Assembly (NCBI GenBank): GCA_964530225.1 | Contig: CAZHBA010000011.1 | Span: forward strand, 1 to 36,670 | Length of the DNA stretch: 36,670 nucleotides | Direction of reading: 5' to 3' | Origin: CAZHBA01 sp964530225 | GTDB taxonomy: Bacteria > Pseudomonadota > Alphaproteobacteria > UBA6615 | Part shown: piece after piece, positions 1 to 8,318 of the stretch | Layout of the letters: each line of letters begins with the position of its first letter | How positions within the stretch are numbered: the first letter of the stretch is position 1 | Notes under the pieces: model-generated | What the model was told of the DNA's origin: nothing | Databases searched by the model: none | What the model saw: only the letters and a program-made list of their open reading frames with translations | Program-made: the position numbers and the translations under genes

Positions 1-496
1 GATAGGTGCCACCATTGCGGTAATCGATCCCCACCGCTTCGGCGGCGCTGGACAGGTGGCCCACAAGGCGGCCACATACCGGATCGGCCATCGACACATG
101 GGCGACCAGCCCGGTTTCGAAAAACGATTTGTTCCGCGCGAAGGTGCGGTCGATGAACTGGTCGACAAGAACGAAAGCGCCGGGCGGCAAATCCTCGCGC
201 AACGAACCCACCGCCGACAGCGAGACGATTTCGGTAACACCGGCACGTTTGAGCGCATCGATATTAGCACGAAAGTTGAGATCGCTCGGTGGCACCCGGT
301 GACCCCGGCCGTGACGCGGCAAAAATACCACCGGCAGACCCTCCAGATTGCCAAACATCAGTTCGTCCGAAGGTTCGCCAAATGGCGACGGGACCGCCTG
401 CCAGCACACATCGGTCAAGCCATCGATATCGTAGATGCCGCTGCCACCCAAAATGCCCAGCGTCGGCGGCGTACCGGAATCATTACTGTTGCTCAT
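1..496 (-). CDS. mtnP: S-methyl-5'-thioadenosine phosphorylase, 3' end outside window
   Basis: The minus strand from an ATG at 496 encodes 165 residues that run off the left edge. The N-terminus carries the purine nucleoside phosphorylase phosphate-binding start (LGILGGSGIYDI, residues about 12-23). It is followed by LPRHGRGH (about 60-67) and by a SAVGSLRED segment typical of MTA phosphorylases, which cleave methylthioadenosine to adenine and methylthioribose-1-phosphate in methionine salvage and polyamine metabolism. It lies downstream of petABC but behind a probable terminator and about 250 bases of non-coding DNA, so it probably has its own promoter. I see no strong ribosome binding site before 496. 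A general purine nucleoside phosphorylase is the alternative; the GSGIYDI and RHGRGH segments favour MtnP. Confidence 0.9.
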   Translation of the reverse strand, partial: MSNSNDSGTPPTLGILGGSGIYDIDGLTDVCWQAVPSPFGEPSDELMFGNLEGLPVVFLPRHGRGHRVPPSDLNFRANIDALKRAGVTEIVSLSAVGSLREDLPPGAFVLVDQFIDRTFARNKSFFETGLVAHVSMADPVCGRLVGHLSSAAEAVGIDYRNGGTY

Positions 497-690
497 CGTT
501 GGCCCGACAAAAGTAAAAGCGGCACGGCGATCTGCGTCCGCGTGATAGAAAAGTTACAACGGTTATAAAAAATTTTGTGCCGGCCAGTGACGGAGAAAGT
601 GAGGTTAATTTCACGCGCCATGCAGACTCCCCCTGCTAGGAACTCCTTATTGGCTACCATCACCAGCGCACAGCGTCACGCGGAAAAACG

Positions 691-720
691 AAAAAGGCCG
701 CCGGTTCTGCCACCGGTAAC
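691..720 (-). terminator. Probable intrinsic terminator after petC
   Basis: About 25 bases downstream of the petC stop, read on the minus strand, there is a hairpin with a five-base CCGGT/ACCGG stem and a six-base loop. It is followed by a short GC stretch and a run of five T. This fits a rho-independent terminator for the petABC operon. The stem is short, so efficiency is uncertain. Confidence 0.5.
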
Positions 721-744
721 TTGTTTTTCAGGCAGTAAATGCGT

Positions 745-1533
745 TCAGTGCAGGTCCGACCATATCTTGCGCTTGGTGGCGTAGAGCAAGGCGCTCAACA
801 CCAGTAGGAACAGCACAACTTTCCAGCCGATGCGCTTGCGGTCTTCCATTTCTGGTTCCGCCGCCCATTGCATGAAATTGGTGACATCCCACGCCATCTG
901 TTCGACCGTCGCCTTAGTGCCGTCGGTATATTCGACCCCGTCTTCGAACAGCGGCAGCGCCATAGCAATCTGGCCACCGGAGAAATAGGGGTTATAGTTC
1001 ATGCCATCGCTGATTTCGATGCCTTCCGGCGCTTCATCCTCGAAGCCGGTTAATACCGCGTAAACGTAGTCGGCACCGCCCGGGTGCGCCTTGACGGTCA
1101 GCGACAAGTCGGGTGGAAAAGCGCCGTTATTGGCCACTCGCGCCGCATTCTCGTTGGGAAATGCCAGCACGAACTTGTCCGAGGGACGTGCCGGGCGCTG
1201 ATACATTTCGCCTTCTTCATCGGGCCCGTCGGTGACCTCGTACTGCTCGGCGATCACCTTGACCGCGTCCTCACTCAATCCGAGATCCATCAGGTTACGA
1301 TACGCGACCTGGCTGAGGTTGTGACATGCCGAACATACTTCGAGATAGACCTGCAGGCCGCGCTGGATCGAGGCAATGTCGAATTCACCGAACAGCCCCG
1401 CGAACTTCCAGTCCTGCACCTCCGGGTGCTTGGCTTTGGATGCCGCCAGTGCAACGCCGGTGCTGCCCAGAATAGCCAAGCCGGCAACCGCCGCAACCAC
1501 AACGGCGCGTGACAATGTGTTACGGACACCCAT
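745..1533 (-). CDS. petC: Cytochrome c1, bc1 complex haem subunit
   Basis: Cytochrome c1 passes electrons from the Rieske protein to soluble or membrane cytochrome c in complex III. The 262-residue product has a signal peptide (residues about 1-31, ending ALA), a CSACH haem-c binding motif at 67-71, an NYNPYFSGGQIAMALPLFEDG segment containing the likely methionine axial ligand, and a C-terminal membrane anchor followed by a short basic tail. The ATG at 1533 is preferred over the GTG at 1536 because it overlaps the petB stop by one base (TGATG), which suggests coupled translation. In cytochrome bc1 operons with this order, c1 is the last cistron, as here. The sequence looks complete, with nothing missing. 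Confidence 0.97.
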   Translation of the reverse strand: MGVRNTLSRAVVVAAVAGLAILGSTGVALAASKAKHPEVQDWKFAGLFGEFDIASIQRGLQVYLEVCSACHNLSQVAYRNLMDLGLSEDAVKVIAEQYEVTDGPDEEGEMYQRPARPSDKFVLAFPNENAARVANNGAFPPDLSLTVKAHPGGADYVYAVLTGFEDEAPEGIEISDGMNYNPYFSGGQIAMALPLFEDGVEYTDGTKATVEQMAWDVTNFMQWAAEPEMEDRKRIGWKVVLFLLVLSALLYATKRKIWSDLH

Positions 1534-2852
1534 CACGCCTTCTCCATCGGCCTGGACGCGACCCCGGCCGCGCCTTGTTCATCGCCAATAACTGGTTCGG
1601 CAATACTCGTCGGCAGCGGTTTGGTTTTTTCGAACATCCCCAGCGCCGGGATAATCACTAGGAAGTGTATGAAGTACCAGGCGGTCCCAACGTGGCCAAG
1701 GTCGATGAACTCAAGCCACTTGATGTCCTCGAACACCTTTGCGTTCGGCGAATGGCCGCCGACAAATCCGAGCAGCAGGCAATCCAGCGCGAAAATCCAG
1801 AAAAACCACTTATACAGCGGACGGAAGCGAGCGCTGCGAACCTGCGAGCGGTCGATCCAGGGAAGCACAAACAAGATAAATATTGACCCAAACATGGCGA
1901 TAACACCGCCCAGCTTGGCGTCGATAAACCATATGTCGAAGTCGACCGAGCGGAGGATCGCGTAATAGGGCAGGAAATACCATTCAGGCACGATCTCGGC
2001 CGGCGTCTGCAACGGGTTGGCCTTAAGATAGTTCTCCGGTTCACCAAAAAAATTGGGAGCAAAAAACACCACCGTGGCGAAAGCGGTAATCCACAGCGCC
2101 GCACCAAAGCTGTCTGTTGCAGTGTCATAGGGATGGAAAGGAATGGTGTCCTGCGGCCCCTTTGGCTCGATCCCCAACGGATTGTTTGAGCCGGTGATGT
2201 GTAGGGCAATAACATGCAACGCGACGACCGCGAAAATCATGAACGGCAGCAGATAATGCAGCGCGTAGAACCGGTTGAGCGTCGGGCTGTCAACGGCGAA
2301 TCCCCCCCATAACCAAGTCACGATAGCATCGCCGACCAGCGGAATAGCTGAGAACAGGTTGGTGATAACTGTAGCGCCCCAGAAGCTCATCTGGCCCCAG
2401 GGCAGCACGTAGCCCATAAACGCCGTCGCCATCATCAAGATCAGAATGACGACGCCCAAGATCCACAACAGCTCGCGTGGATTCTTGTACGATCCGTAGT
2501 ACAGCCCGCGGAAAATATGGATGTAGACGGCAATAAAGAAGAAAGTGCCGCCATTGGCGTGGATATAGCGCAACAACCAGCCGTAATTGACGTCGCGCAT
2601 AATACGCTCCACTGAATCGAACGCCATATCCACATGCGCTATGTACTGCATGGCAAGGAAAACGCCCGAGAAGATCATTATCACGAGCATAAACGACAGA
2701 ATCGCGCCGAAGTTCCACCAATAGTTAAAGTTCCGCGGTGCCGGAAACTCGCCATATTCTTTTTGTAAATAGGTGAAGATCGGCAGCCGGCTGTCGATCC
2801 ACTTGACCAGCCCGCCGTCTGAAAACCCGCCCGGTTGCATGTGCGTGCTCAT
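1533..2852 (-). CDS. petB: Cytochrome b, bc1 complex
   Basis: This is the 439-residue di-haem membrane core of complex III. It oxidises quinol at the Qo site and reduces quinone at the Qi site. The sequence shows multiple hydrophobic helices and the two pairs of haem-ligand histidines (RYIHANGG with YIHIFRG, and ALHYLLPF with ALHVIALH). It also has the Qo-site PEWY motif in PEWYFLPYYAILRS. Length matches the bacterial full-length cytochrome b rather than the split b6/subunit IV form. The start ATG at 2852 lies 13 bases after the petA stop, and the stop overlaps the petC start, so the three genes form one operon. Confidence 0.98.
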   Translation of the reverse strand: MSTHMQPGGFSDGGLVKWIDSRLPIFTYLQKEYGEFPAPRNFNYWWNFGAILSFMLVIMIFSGVFLAMQYIAHVDMAFDSVERIMRDVNYGWLLRYIHANGGTFFFIAVYIHIFRGLYYGSYKNPRELLWILGVVILILMMATAFMGYVLPWGQMSFWGATVITNLFSAIPLVGDAIVTWLWGGFAVDSPTLNRFYALHYLLPFMIFAVVALHVIALHITGSNNPLGIEPKGPQDTIPFHPYDTATDSFGAALWITAFATVVFFAPNFFGEPENYLKANPLQTPAEIVPEWYFLPYYAILRSVDFDIWFIDAKLGGVIAMFGSIFILFVLPWIDRSQVRSARFRPLYKWFFWIFALDCLLLGFVGGHSPNAKVFEDIKWLEFIDLGHVGTAWYFIHFLVIIPALGMFEKTKPLPTSIAEPVIGDEQGAAGVASRPMEKA

Positions 2853-2865
2853 TTATCTTCCCCGC

Positions 2866-3411
2866 TTAGCCGATCTTGATGGTCGTATCATCGAGGAATT
2901 CGTACTTCGGCACCCAGAGATTCTCCGGTGCCGGACCTTTGCGGATACGCCCCGACGTATCGTAGTGGGATCCGTGGCAGGGGCAGAACCAGCCGTTCCA
3001 GTCGCCACGCAACTCTGTTGATTTCTGCCCTAGCGGGATGCAACCCAGATGGGTGCACACGCCGATGACGACCAGCCATTCGGACTTGACCACGCGGTCA
3101 GCGTCAGCCTCAGGATCGGGCAAATCGCTCTCCGGTGTTTGCTCGGCAATCTTGGTTTCCTCAGGCGTACGGCGGCGCACGAACACAGGCTTTTTCTGCC
3201 AGATAACGGTGATCGACTGTCCGACTTCGATCGGTGACAGGTCGACCTCGGTCGTCGACAAGGCCAACACATCGGCTGATGGGTTCATCGAGTGAATAAA
3301 CGGCCACAGCGCCAAGGCTGTACCGATAGTGCCGAAAGCACCAACTGTGAGATACAAGAAATCTCGCCGACTTTCTGGCTGTCCGCCGGGCTCACTTGCA
3401 TGATCGGTCAT
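2866..3411 (-). CDS. petA: Rieske iron-sulfur protein, ubiquinol-cytochrome c reductase
   Basis: The 181-residue product carries the [2Fe-2S] cluster that takes the first electron from quinol at cytochrome b. Cluster box 1 is C119-T-H121-L-G-C124 and box 2 is C143-P-C145-H146-G, with all four metal ligands present and both disulfide cysteines in place. The N-terminus has a twin-arginine SRRDFL motif (residues 14-19) before a hydrophobic anchor, as expected for Tat-dependent Rieske proteins. An upstream in-frame start exists, but the ATG at 3411 has a good AAGGGAA ribosome binding site about eight bases before it and begins at the usual place. It is the first gene of petABC. About 284 bases separate it from the divergent trmL remnant, and the operon promoter should lie there. 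Confidence 0.97.
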   Translation of the reverse strand: MTDHASEPGGQPESRRDFLYLTVGAFGTIGTALALWPFIHSMNPSADVLALSTTEVDLSPIEVGQSITVIWQKKPVFVRRRTPEETKIAEQTPESDLPDPEADADRVVKSEWLVVIGVCTHLGCIPLGQKSTELRGDWNGWFCPCHGSHYDTSGRIRKGPAPENLWVPKYEFLDDTTIKIG

Positions 3412-3695
3412 CAGAAAATTCCCTTTTCTGAAGCGTGCCGCGCGGTGCGCCACAGCTTCCCCCCGTTTCTACCGCTGCATTGGCGTATCACGAGCGCAAA
3501 CGCAATGTGACACCGTGCCGCAACAAATATTTTAAATCCGGCTGATGTCTTTGACAGGTCAATGCGAACTCCCTATCCAAAGCATTAACCCCGAGACCAC
3601 ACCGCATATAGTCGAAATACCATTGATTTTCTAGGTCTACGCTCAGCAACGCAAGTCACACATTTCGCCAATGCAAACACAATCTGGTTAACCAA

Positions 3696-4053
3696 ATGCA
3701 ACTCGCTCTTTATCAACCAGACATCCCACAAAACACCGGTACCATGCTGCGCCTGGCCGCGTGTATGGGGGTCGTGGTGGACTTTATCGAACCGGCCTGG
3801 CGAGCACGGGCGGTTAATCTTGTTGACGACACGGGCCAGCGACAACTATGTGGACTTTCGCTTCGCCCGCGATGACACGCTGATGGTCGGACGCGAATCC
3901 GATGGGGTGCCAAACGCTATCCACAACTATGTCGACGGCGCGGTACGCGTTCCCATGGTGCGGCAAATGCGCTCTCTTAATGTAGCCATTGCCGCAGCTA
4001 TGGTATTGGGGGAGGCATTGCACCAGACGAATCAATTGCCGGACACCAATTGA
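3696..4053 (+). pseudogene. trmL: Disrupted tRNA 2'-O-methyltransferase (TrmL/SpoU) with internal deletion
   Basis: Intact TrmL methylates the ribose of the wobble base in certain tRNA-Leu isoacceptors. From the ATG at 3696 the first frame gives the normal SPOUT N-terminus (LALYQPDIPQNTGTMLRLAA ... FIEP). The homology then breaks at about 3794, and this frame stops at 3875. A different frame picks up the family again from about 3800 (RLILLTTRAS) and keeps the knot motifs GRESDGVP and RSLNVAIAAAMVLGEAL to the stop at 4053. Compared with the usual 150-160 residues, roughly 35-40 central residues are absent at the junction and the frame changes, so no full-length protein can be made. It abuts hemF, as the intact gene does in relatives as I recall them. 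An assembly deletion is the other explanation. Confidence 0.85.
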
Positions 4054-4935
4054 ATGCCTTCATCAACGGATCAGGACACCACCAGCGACCGTCAGGCCTT
4101 GGCCGCCGAATGGTTCGTGTCCCTGCGCGACCAAATTTGCGCGGCCTTCGAAGCGATCGAAGACGACCTGACTGGCACCTTCGTTGACCGGCCACCGGGA
4201 CGTTTCGAACGGACGCAATGGGACCAGCCCGATGAAGGCGGCCAACCCGGCGGCGGCGGCGTAATGTCGATTATGAGCGGGCGCGTATTCGAAAAAGTCG
4301 GGGTCAACGTGTCCACCGTTATGGGAACGTTCTCGGAAGAGTTCCGCGAACAAATCACGGGCGCCCAGGAAGACGGACGATTTTGGGCCTCGGGAATTTC
4401 GCTGGTCGCCCATATGCACTCGCCGTTGGTCCCTGCCGTTCACATGAACACGCGCCACATTGTCACCACCAAGAGCTGGTTTGGCGGCGGCGCCGATCTG
4501 ACGCCGATATATCCCGACGAGATGGACACTACGGAATTCCATGCGGCGCTGCAGCGGGCCTGCGATAGTTACAATCCGGGCTACTACCCGCGCTACAAAC
4601 AATGGTGCGACGAGTACTTTTTTCTTAAGCACCGTGACGAGCCCCGCGGCGTCGGCGGAATTTTCTATGACAATCTGGATACCGGCGACTGGGATACCGA
4701 TTTCGCCTTCACCCAAGCGGTCGGCAGGGCGTTTCTGGATATCTATCCATGCATTGTCCGCCGCCACATGGACGAGACCTGGACCGAAGATCAACGCGCC
4801 CACCAACTGGAACGAAGGGGCCGCTACGTCGAATTCAATCTGCTTTACGACCGAGGTACCCAATTTGGCCTCAAGACCGACGGCAACGTGGACGCAATCT
4901 TGATGTCTCTGCCGCCGCTCGTTACCTGGTCGTGA
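4054..4935 (+). CDS. hemF: Oxygen-dependent coproporphyrinogen III oxidase
   Basis: HemF uses O2 to decarboxylate two propionates of coproporphyrinogen III to vinyl groups, giving protoporphyrinogen IX in haem synthesis. The 293-residue product has the family's landmarks: VFEKVGVNVSTV near residue 75, HMNTRHIVTTKSWFGGGADLTP at about 130-151, YYPRYKQWCDEYFFLKHRDE, RGVGGIFYDN, and the C-terminal GRYVEFNLLYDRGTQFGL plus LPPLVTW. The start ATG follows the trmL stop directly, so translation was probably coupled to trmL. The gene remains intact despite the broken upstream partner. Haem supply fits the neighbouring cytochrome bc1 operon. Confidence 0.97.
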   Translation: MPSSTDQDTTSDRQALAAEWFVSLRDQICAAFEAIEDDLTGTFVDRPPGRFERTQWDQPDEGGQPGGGGVMSIMSGRVFEKVGVNVSTVMGTFSEEFREQITGAQEDGRFWASGISLVAHMHSPLVPAVHMNTRHIVTTKSWFGGGADLTPIYPDEMDTTEFHAALQRACDSYNPGYYPRYKQWCDEYFFLKHRDEPRGVGGIFYDNLDTGDWDTDFAFTQAVGRAFLDIYPCIVRRHMDETWTEDQRAHQLERRGRYVEFNLLYDRGTQFGLKTDGNVDAILMSLPPLVTWS

Positions 4936-5036
4936 CAAACTCCACCTATCGATAAGAAGTGCCACACCGCCAACCGACCCGTTGTAGCTCGCAAATAGTG
5001 CACCACATGGCGAATTAGCCCTACGCCCTCTACACT

Positions 5037-5662
5037 GTGGGTAATAACGTTGTTGCAGGGATAGTAAAGAGTGGTTTCATCTTTGGAAGATTGACGCGCG
5101 CTGGGTTTGTTGGGCTTACGCTTTTGGTGCTAACCGCATCCACGGGCGCCTACGGGCAGACGCTCCGATCGAGGGTTTCTGTGGTCATTTCCAAGGCTCC
5201 AGCATCGCGGAAAACAAAGACAGTCTGTATTTCGGCATCACCATGCGCGATCTCGATGCCGCCATCGAGGCCAGCAAAAATAACGGTTCCATGGTTAAGT
5301 GGATTACCGTCGTGCGCGGTTCCAACGGCGCACGGGTCAGCGACGACATTAAACGCCGCGAAGTGCAAGAAAGTTTCACCCCTTTTGATGATAAGGAAGG
5401 CGTGTTTGTATTGGCGTCCAAGGGTGGCCTGTTCCAGAAATCCGAATTGCCCAATCCCGTGCGCGGTGAGCCCATGCGCTGGGAGACGGTGGAAAAAGGC
5501 GCGATGACGATTTATTCGATGGTAATCAGCAACAATGGCGGGTCAGAACCCAAGTCTACCGACGCACCCTGACCAAAAAAGGCATGGATATCTCGTGCCT
5601 GCGCATGCGCAACAAGACCATCGAGGTAAAAAATGGAAGGCAAGTTGGTCCGCACCAAATAA
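5037..5662 (+). pseudogene. Secreted protein of unknown function, broken by three one-base indels
   Basis: The stretch reads as one protein of about 205 residues only if three frame changes are repaired. The first frame starts at a GTG at 5037 and encodes an N-terminal hydrophobic signal segment ending near AYGQT. Near 5162 one base appears missing, after which another frame continues with IEGFCGHFQGSSIAEN to about 5550. A base appears missing near 5550 (a C run), giving VYRRTLTKKGMDI. An extra A in a six-A run near 5630 must then be removed to reach the end MEGKLVRTK and the stop at 5662. The overall pattern (signal peptide, GF.G.F.G start, late R.LT and GKL.R end) resembles small secreted alphaproteobacterial proteins that I recall only as uncharacterised. 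No function is assigned. Confidence 0.7.
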
Positions 5663-5669
5663 CACGCGG

Positions 5670-6935
5670 CTATTTGCCCGGGGTCAGTTCGTTCAATTTG
5701 GCGAGACACGCCTCACGGTCAGCGGCAAACCCGCCAGCGATCCACCACTCCTCGACTTCCTTTAAATAGTCGCCGACAGCCGGCCCCGCCTCGACACCTA
5801 GTGCCAAAACGTCGTTTCCTTGCAGCGAAAACGCCGGCGGCGTCCATTCATCGGGAAAATTATAGAGCGCTCGCCATACATCGGTGATGTAGCGATCCTG
5901 GGGTGTGCCGATGGCGATTTCCTCCGCCCAATCGACAAGCACCCGGTCGCGCCACAAATCGGCACCGAGCTGATACATCGTCACCTGCCTCGTCTCCGTG
6001 CTCATCTCCCAATTAAAGCGGTGATCAGTGGCGACAAGCTCGCGCAAGCGGACCCTGTCCGCATTGGACAGCCGGAAGCGGTCGGCAATCACGTCGGCAC
6101 CCGTCCCATCGACTTTAAGACCGGCCGCCAAGCGCCGCAGTGGATCAGCCTGCCCGACGACGCCCTCGACTGTCACCAACGCGGCCAACCGGCCGATCTC
6201 CTGGGCTTCGGGCAGGAAATGTTGGAGGACGCCATTCGCCGACATCAAGGTCATCGTGGTAGCTGGGTCAGCGGTGCCCATCAGTTTAAAGGTCTCGGCG
6301 GCCACCCGTTCTCCCGATAGAGTCGGCAACAGGTTGGCGAGTTTTGCGCAGACGGCAATCGCCTCCTTGTCAGGCGGCGGCACGCCGAATTGCGCGTAGA
6401 AACGGAAAAACCGCAACAGGCGCAAAACATCTTCGAGTATCCGCTGTTCCGCATCGCCGATAAAGCGAATCCGCCCGGCCTTCAGATCGGCAAGCCCGCC
6501 AACGGGGTCATAAATAGTACCCGAGTTGTCAGCGAACAGCGCGTTAATGGTAAAATCGCGCCGATGAGCGTCAGCTACCCAATCGTCCGTAAAGGTAACG
6601 GTGGCGCGCCGTCCATCGGTATCGACATCAACCCGCAATGTAGTGATTTGGAAATGGCGTCCCTCGATAACCGCCGTGACGGTTCCGTGCACCAGGCCTG
6701 TCGGCACGACCTTCAGCCCGGCAGCCTGCAAGCGTTCGGACACAACTTCCGGCGCCAACACCGTCGCGATATCGATGTCGCCCGCCTCGCGGCCCAACAA
6801 GCTATCGCGCACGCAGCCGCCGACAAACAGCGCCACCAGGTCAGTTTCATCACCGGCATTGAGCGCCGCCATCACCGCCGTGGTTGCGGACGCCGTTATC
6901 CACGGCTGCGGGGAAATCTTTGTAACCGGTTCCAT
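5670..6935 (-). CDS. cca: CCA tRNA nucleotidyltransferase / poly(A) polymerase family
   Basis: The product (421 residues from the ATG at 6935) belongs to the class II nucleotidyltransferases that add or repair the 3' CCA of tRNAs. The head domain has the GG motif at residues 39-40 (FVGGCVRDSLLGR) and the catalytic D53-I-D55 in GDIDIA. These are followed by RRDFTINAL and by the RNA-binding helix region with EDVLRLLRFFRFYAQF. A TTG at 6965 could extend it by ten residues, but the ATG at 6935 fits the family's usual start better. It follows the Nudix gene by 30 bases on the same strand, so it is probably the last gene of the DUF1285-Nudix-cca operon. The only tRNA in this window already encodes CCA, so its role here would be repair. 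Confidence 0.93.
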   Translation of the reverse strand: MEPVTKISPQPWITASATTAVMAALNAGDETDLVALFVGGCVRDSLLGREAGDIDIATVLAPEVVSERLQAAGLKVVPTGLVHGTVTAVIEGRHFQITTLRVDVDTDGRRATVTFTDDWVADAHRRDFTINALFADNSGTIYDPVGGLADLKAGRIRFIGDAEQRILEDVLRLLRFFRFYAQFGVPPPDKEAIAVCAKLANLLPTLSGERVAAETFKLMGTADPATTMTLMSANGVLQHFLPEAQEIGRLAALVTVEGVVGQADPLRRLAAGLKVDGTGADVIADRFRLSNADRVRLRELVATDHRFNWEMSTETRQVTMYQLGADLWRDRVLVDWAEEIAIGTPQDRYITDVWRALYNFPDEWTPPAFSLQGNDVLALGVEAGPAVGDYLKEVEEWWIAGGFAADREACLAKLNELTPGK

Positions 6936-6965
6936 CTGCCGCCGTCGGTTAATTATCGATGACAA

Positions 6966-7730
6966 TTATCGCCACGCCGCCTTTTCACCGCTCAAGACTT
7001 CGTAGAGATTTATCAGCATGCCGGCCGTCGCTCCCCAAATGTAACGGTCCTCGAAAGGCAAAAGGTAAAAATACCGCAACCTTCCATAGAAGGACCGGCT
7101 TTGGCGATGATGGTTGCGCGGGTTAAGCACGAACGATAACGGCACTTCGAACGCGCCGGCGACTTCACCGGGGTCGAGGGTAAGGTCAAAGCCAGAACGC
7201 ACCAGGCCGACAACTGGAAATACTTCGAAGCCGGTGCGCACCTCATAAACGTCGAGATCACCGATCACGTTGACAAAATCTGTGGCCAGGCCGATTTCCT
7301 CTTCGGCTTCGCGCAGCGCTGCCTGTTTTGGCGTTTCGCCGTTGCCCTCGATGCGACCGCCGGGGAAGCTGATTTGGCCGGCGTGCTTGGATAGATCGGC
7401 TGATCGTTCGGTCAGCAGCACGGTAAAGCCATCGTCGCGCTCGACCAGCGGTACCAAAACAGCCGCCGGGATTAAGGGCGGTTTGGGCCGCATATCAGCA
7501 TCGTTCAAATCATGGTCGCCCCGGCGATTTGTGCCAGGACTTCCGCCGCAACCATTGGACTCGTTACCGGGACCATTCCCGTTTGGTATCGGCGTGTCGA
7601 GCGGCGTCTTGTCATGTAGCATTTGGCGTATCGCCGCACCCGGCGCGTGGCGCCGACCAAGGTGGCTTTGCGCCGCTGAAATTCGCGCGATAACCTGTTC
7701 TCGGGTCAAATGCACGCTAGCTATCGTCAT
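6966..7730 (-). CDS. Nudix hydrolase, CoA pyrophosphatase type (NudL-like)
   Basis: The 254-residue product has the UPF0035-type motif LLTERSADLSKHAGQISFPGG followed by the Nudix box pattern GRIE...ETPKQAALREAEEEIGL. Together these mark the coenzyme A pyrophosphatase branch. The likely reaction is cleavage of CoA or its derivatives to 4'-phosphopantetheine and 3',5'-ADP. The ATG at 7730 is chosen over one at 7790 because it leads directly into the usual helix (LTREQVIARI) and overlaps the DUF1285 stop by 14 bases. An unusual Gly/Asn-rich stretch (about residues 48-75) sits before the GDHDL segment and looks like an inserted linker. The catalytic box is intact. Confidence 0.9.
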   Translation of the reverse strand: MTIASVHLTREQVIARISAAQSHLGRRHAPGAAIRQMLHDKTPLDTPIPNGNGPGNESNGCGGSPGTNRRGDHDLNDADMRPKPPLIPAAVLVPLVERDDGFTVLLTERSADLSKHAGQISFPGGRIEGNGETPKQAALREAEEEIGLATDFVNVIGDLDVYEVRTGFEVFPVVGLVRSGFDLTLDPGEVAGAFEVPLSFVLNPRNHHRQSRSFYGRLRYFYLLPFEDRYIWGATAGMLINLYEVLSGEKAAWR

Positions 7731-8286
7731 CGTCGAAGCCACGCCCGAGCTCGAAAAATACCCGCGAACTCCATACCCCCAACACATCATCGTCTTGCCA
7801 ACTCACCGCCAAGTTGGCCAGTTGGTAATAGACTGAGCGTACAATAAGGGCATCGAGGCCATCGCGAACGTGGATATAGGGCGAGGGTTCACCGGTATCC
7901 GCGTCCATTTCCACACGAATTGGATGGTCACGACCGGCGGTCACAGTTTCGTCCAGGTTTGTGTGGAAGGTCAGCGTTTGTGATTCGCCCGAGCCAGAGA
8001 TATCTAATGCGACAGCCACAAAGGGAGCATCATCGACGTCGATACGCCCCCTCTCGACCGGCGTTTCCAGCCAAAACTGCCCGCTTGCATCGCGTTTCAG
8101 GACCGATGAAAACAGCGTCACCAACGGTTTACGCTGAATTGCCGAGCCGCGATAATACCACGTTCCATCCCGTCCAATGCGCATATCGAAATGGCCGCAA
8201 TCGATCGGAACACGCCGAGAACCGGGAGTTTTTCCGTCTCGAATTCGCGTGGCAAGAATATTTGGATTAGCAGGATCAGAATTCAT
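7717..8286 (-). CDS. DUF1285 family protein
   Basis: The 189-residue product matches the DUF1285 pattern as I know it: an N-terminal CGHFDMRIGRDGTWYYRGSAIQRKPLVTLFSSVLKRD segment (residues about 30-65), a central VETPVERGRIDVDDAPF-like part, and a C-terminal LIVRSVYYQLANLAV helix followed by VWSSRVFFELG. No catalytic role is established for the family. It is probably cytoplasmic, with no signal peptide or membrane helix, and ends in a short acidic tail (FDDDDS). It begins the DUF1285-Nudix-cca operon and is divergent from the moxR remnant with only 32 bases between starts. That divergent pairing with moxR is familiar in Rhodospirillales, which supports both assignments. Confidence 0.88.
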   Translation of the reverse strand: MNSDPANPNILATRIRDGKTPGSRRVPIDCGHFDMRIGRDGTWYYRGSAIQRKPLVTLFSSVLKRDASGQFWLETPVERGRIDVDDAPFVAVALDISGSGESQTLTFHTNLDETVTAGRDHPIRVEMDADTGEPSPYIHVRDGLDALIVRSVYYQLANLAVSWQDDDVLGVWSSRVFFELGRGFDDDDS

Positions 8287-8318
8287 CGTTCAGTGTTTGC
8301 CAAACTAGGAGCCGCTCC

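Noticed and set aside
56..568. Plus-strand open frame of 170 codons at the left edge
   Set aside because: It is the shadow of mtnP on the opposite strand; mtnP has clear family motifs and this has none.
497..744. Possible small gene between mtnP and petC
   Set aside because: No frame has a convincing start, ribosome site or family resemblance; apart from the petC terminator nothing is seen.
3540..3570. TTGAC/GTCAA palindrome in the petA upstream region, considered as an FNR or FixK site
   Set aside because: The FNR box needs TTGAT-N4-ATCAA; here the half-sites are two bases too close and the outer bases differ.
4063..4965. A 300-codon open frame antisense to the whole of hemF
   Set aside because: It mirrors hemF codon by codon, has no recognisable family, and is what GC-rich third positions produce on the opposite strand.
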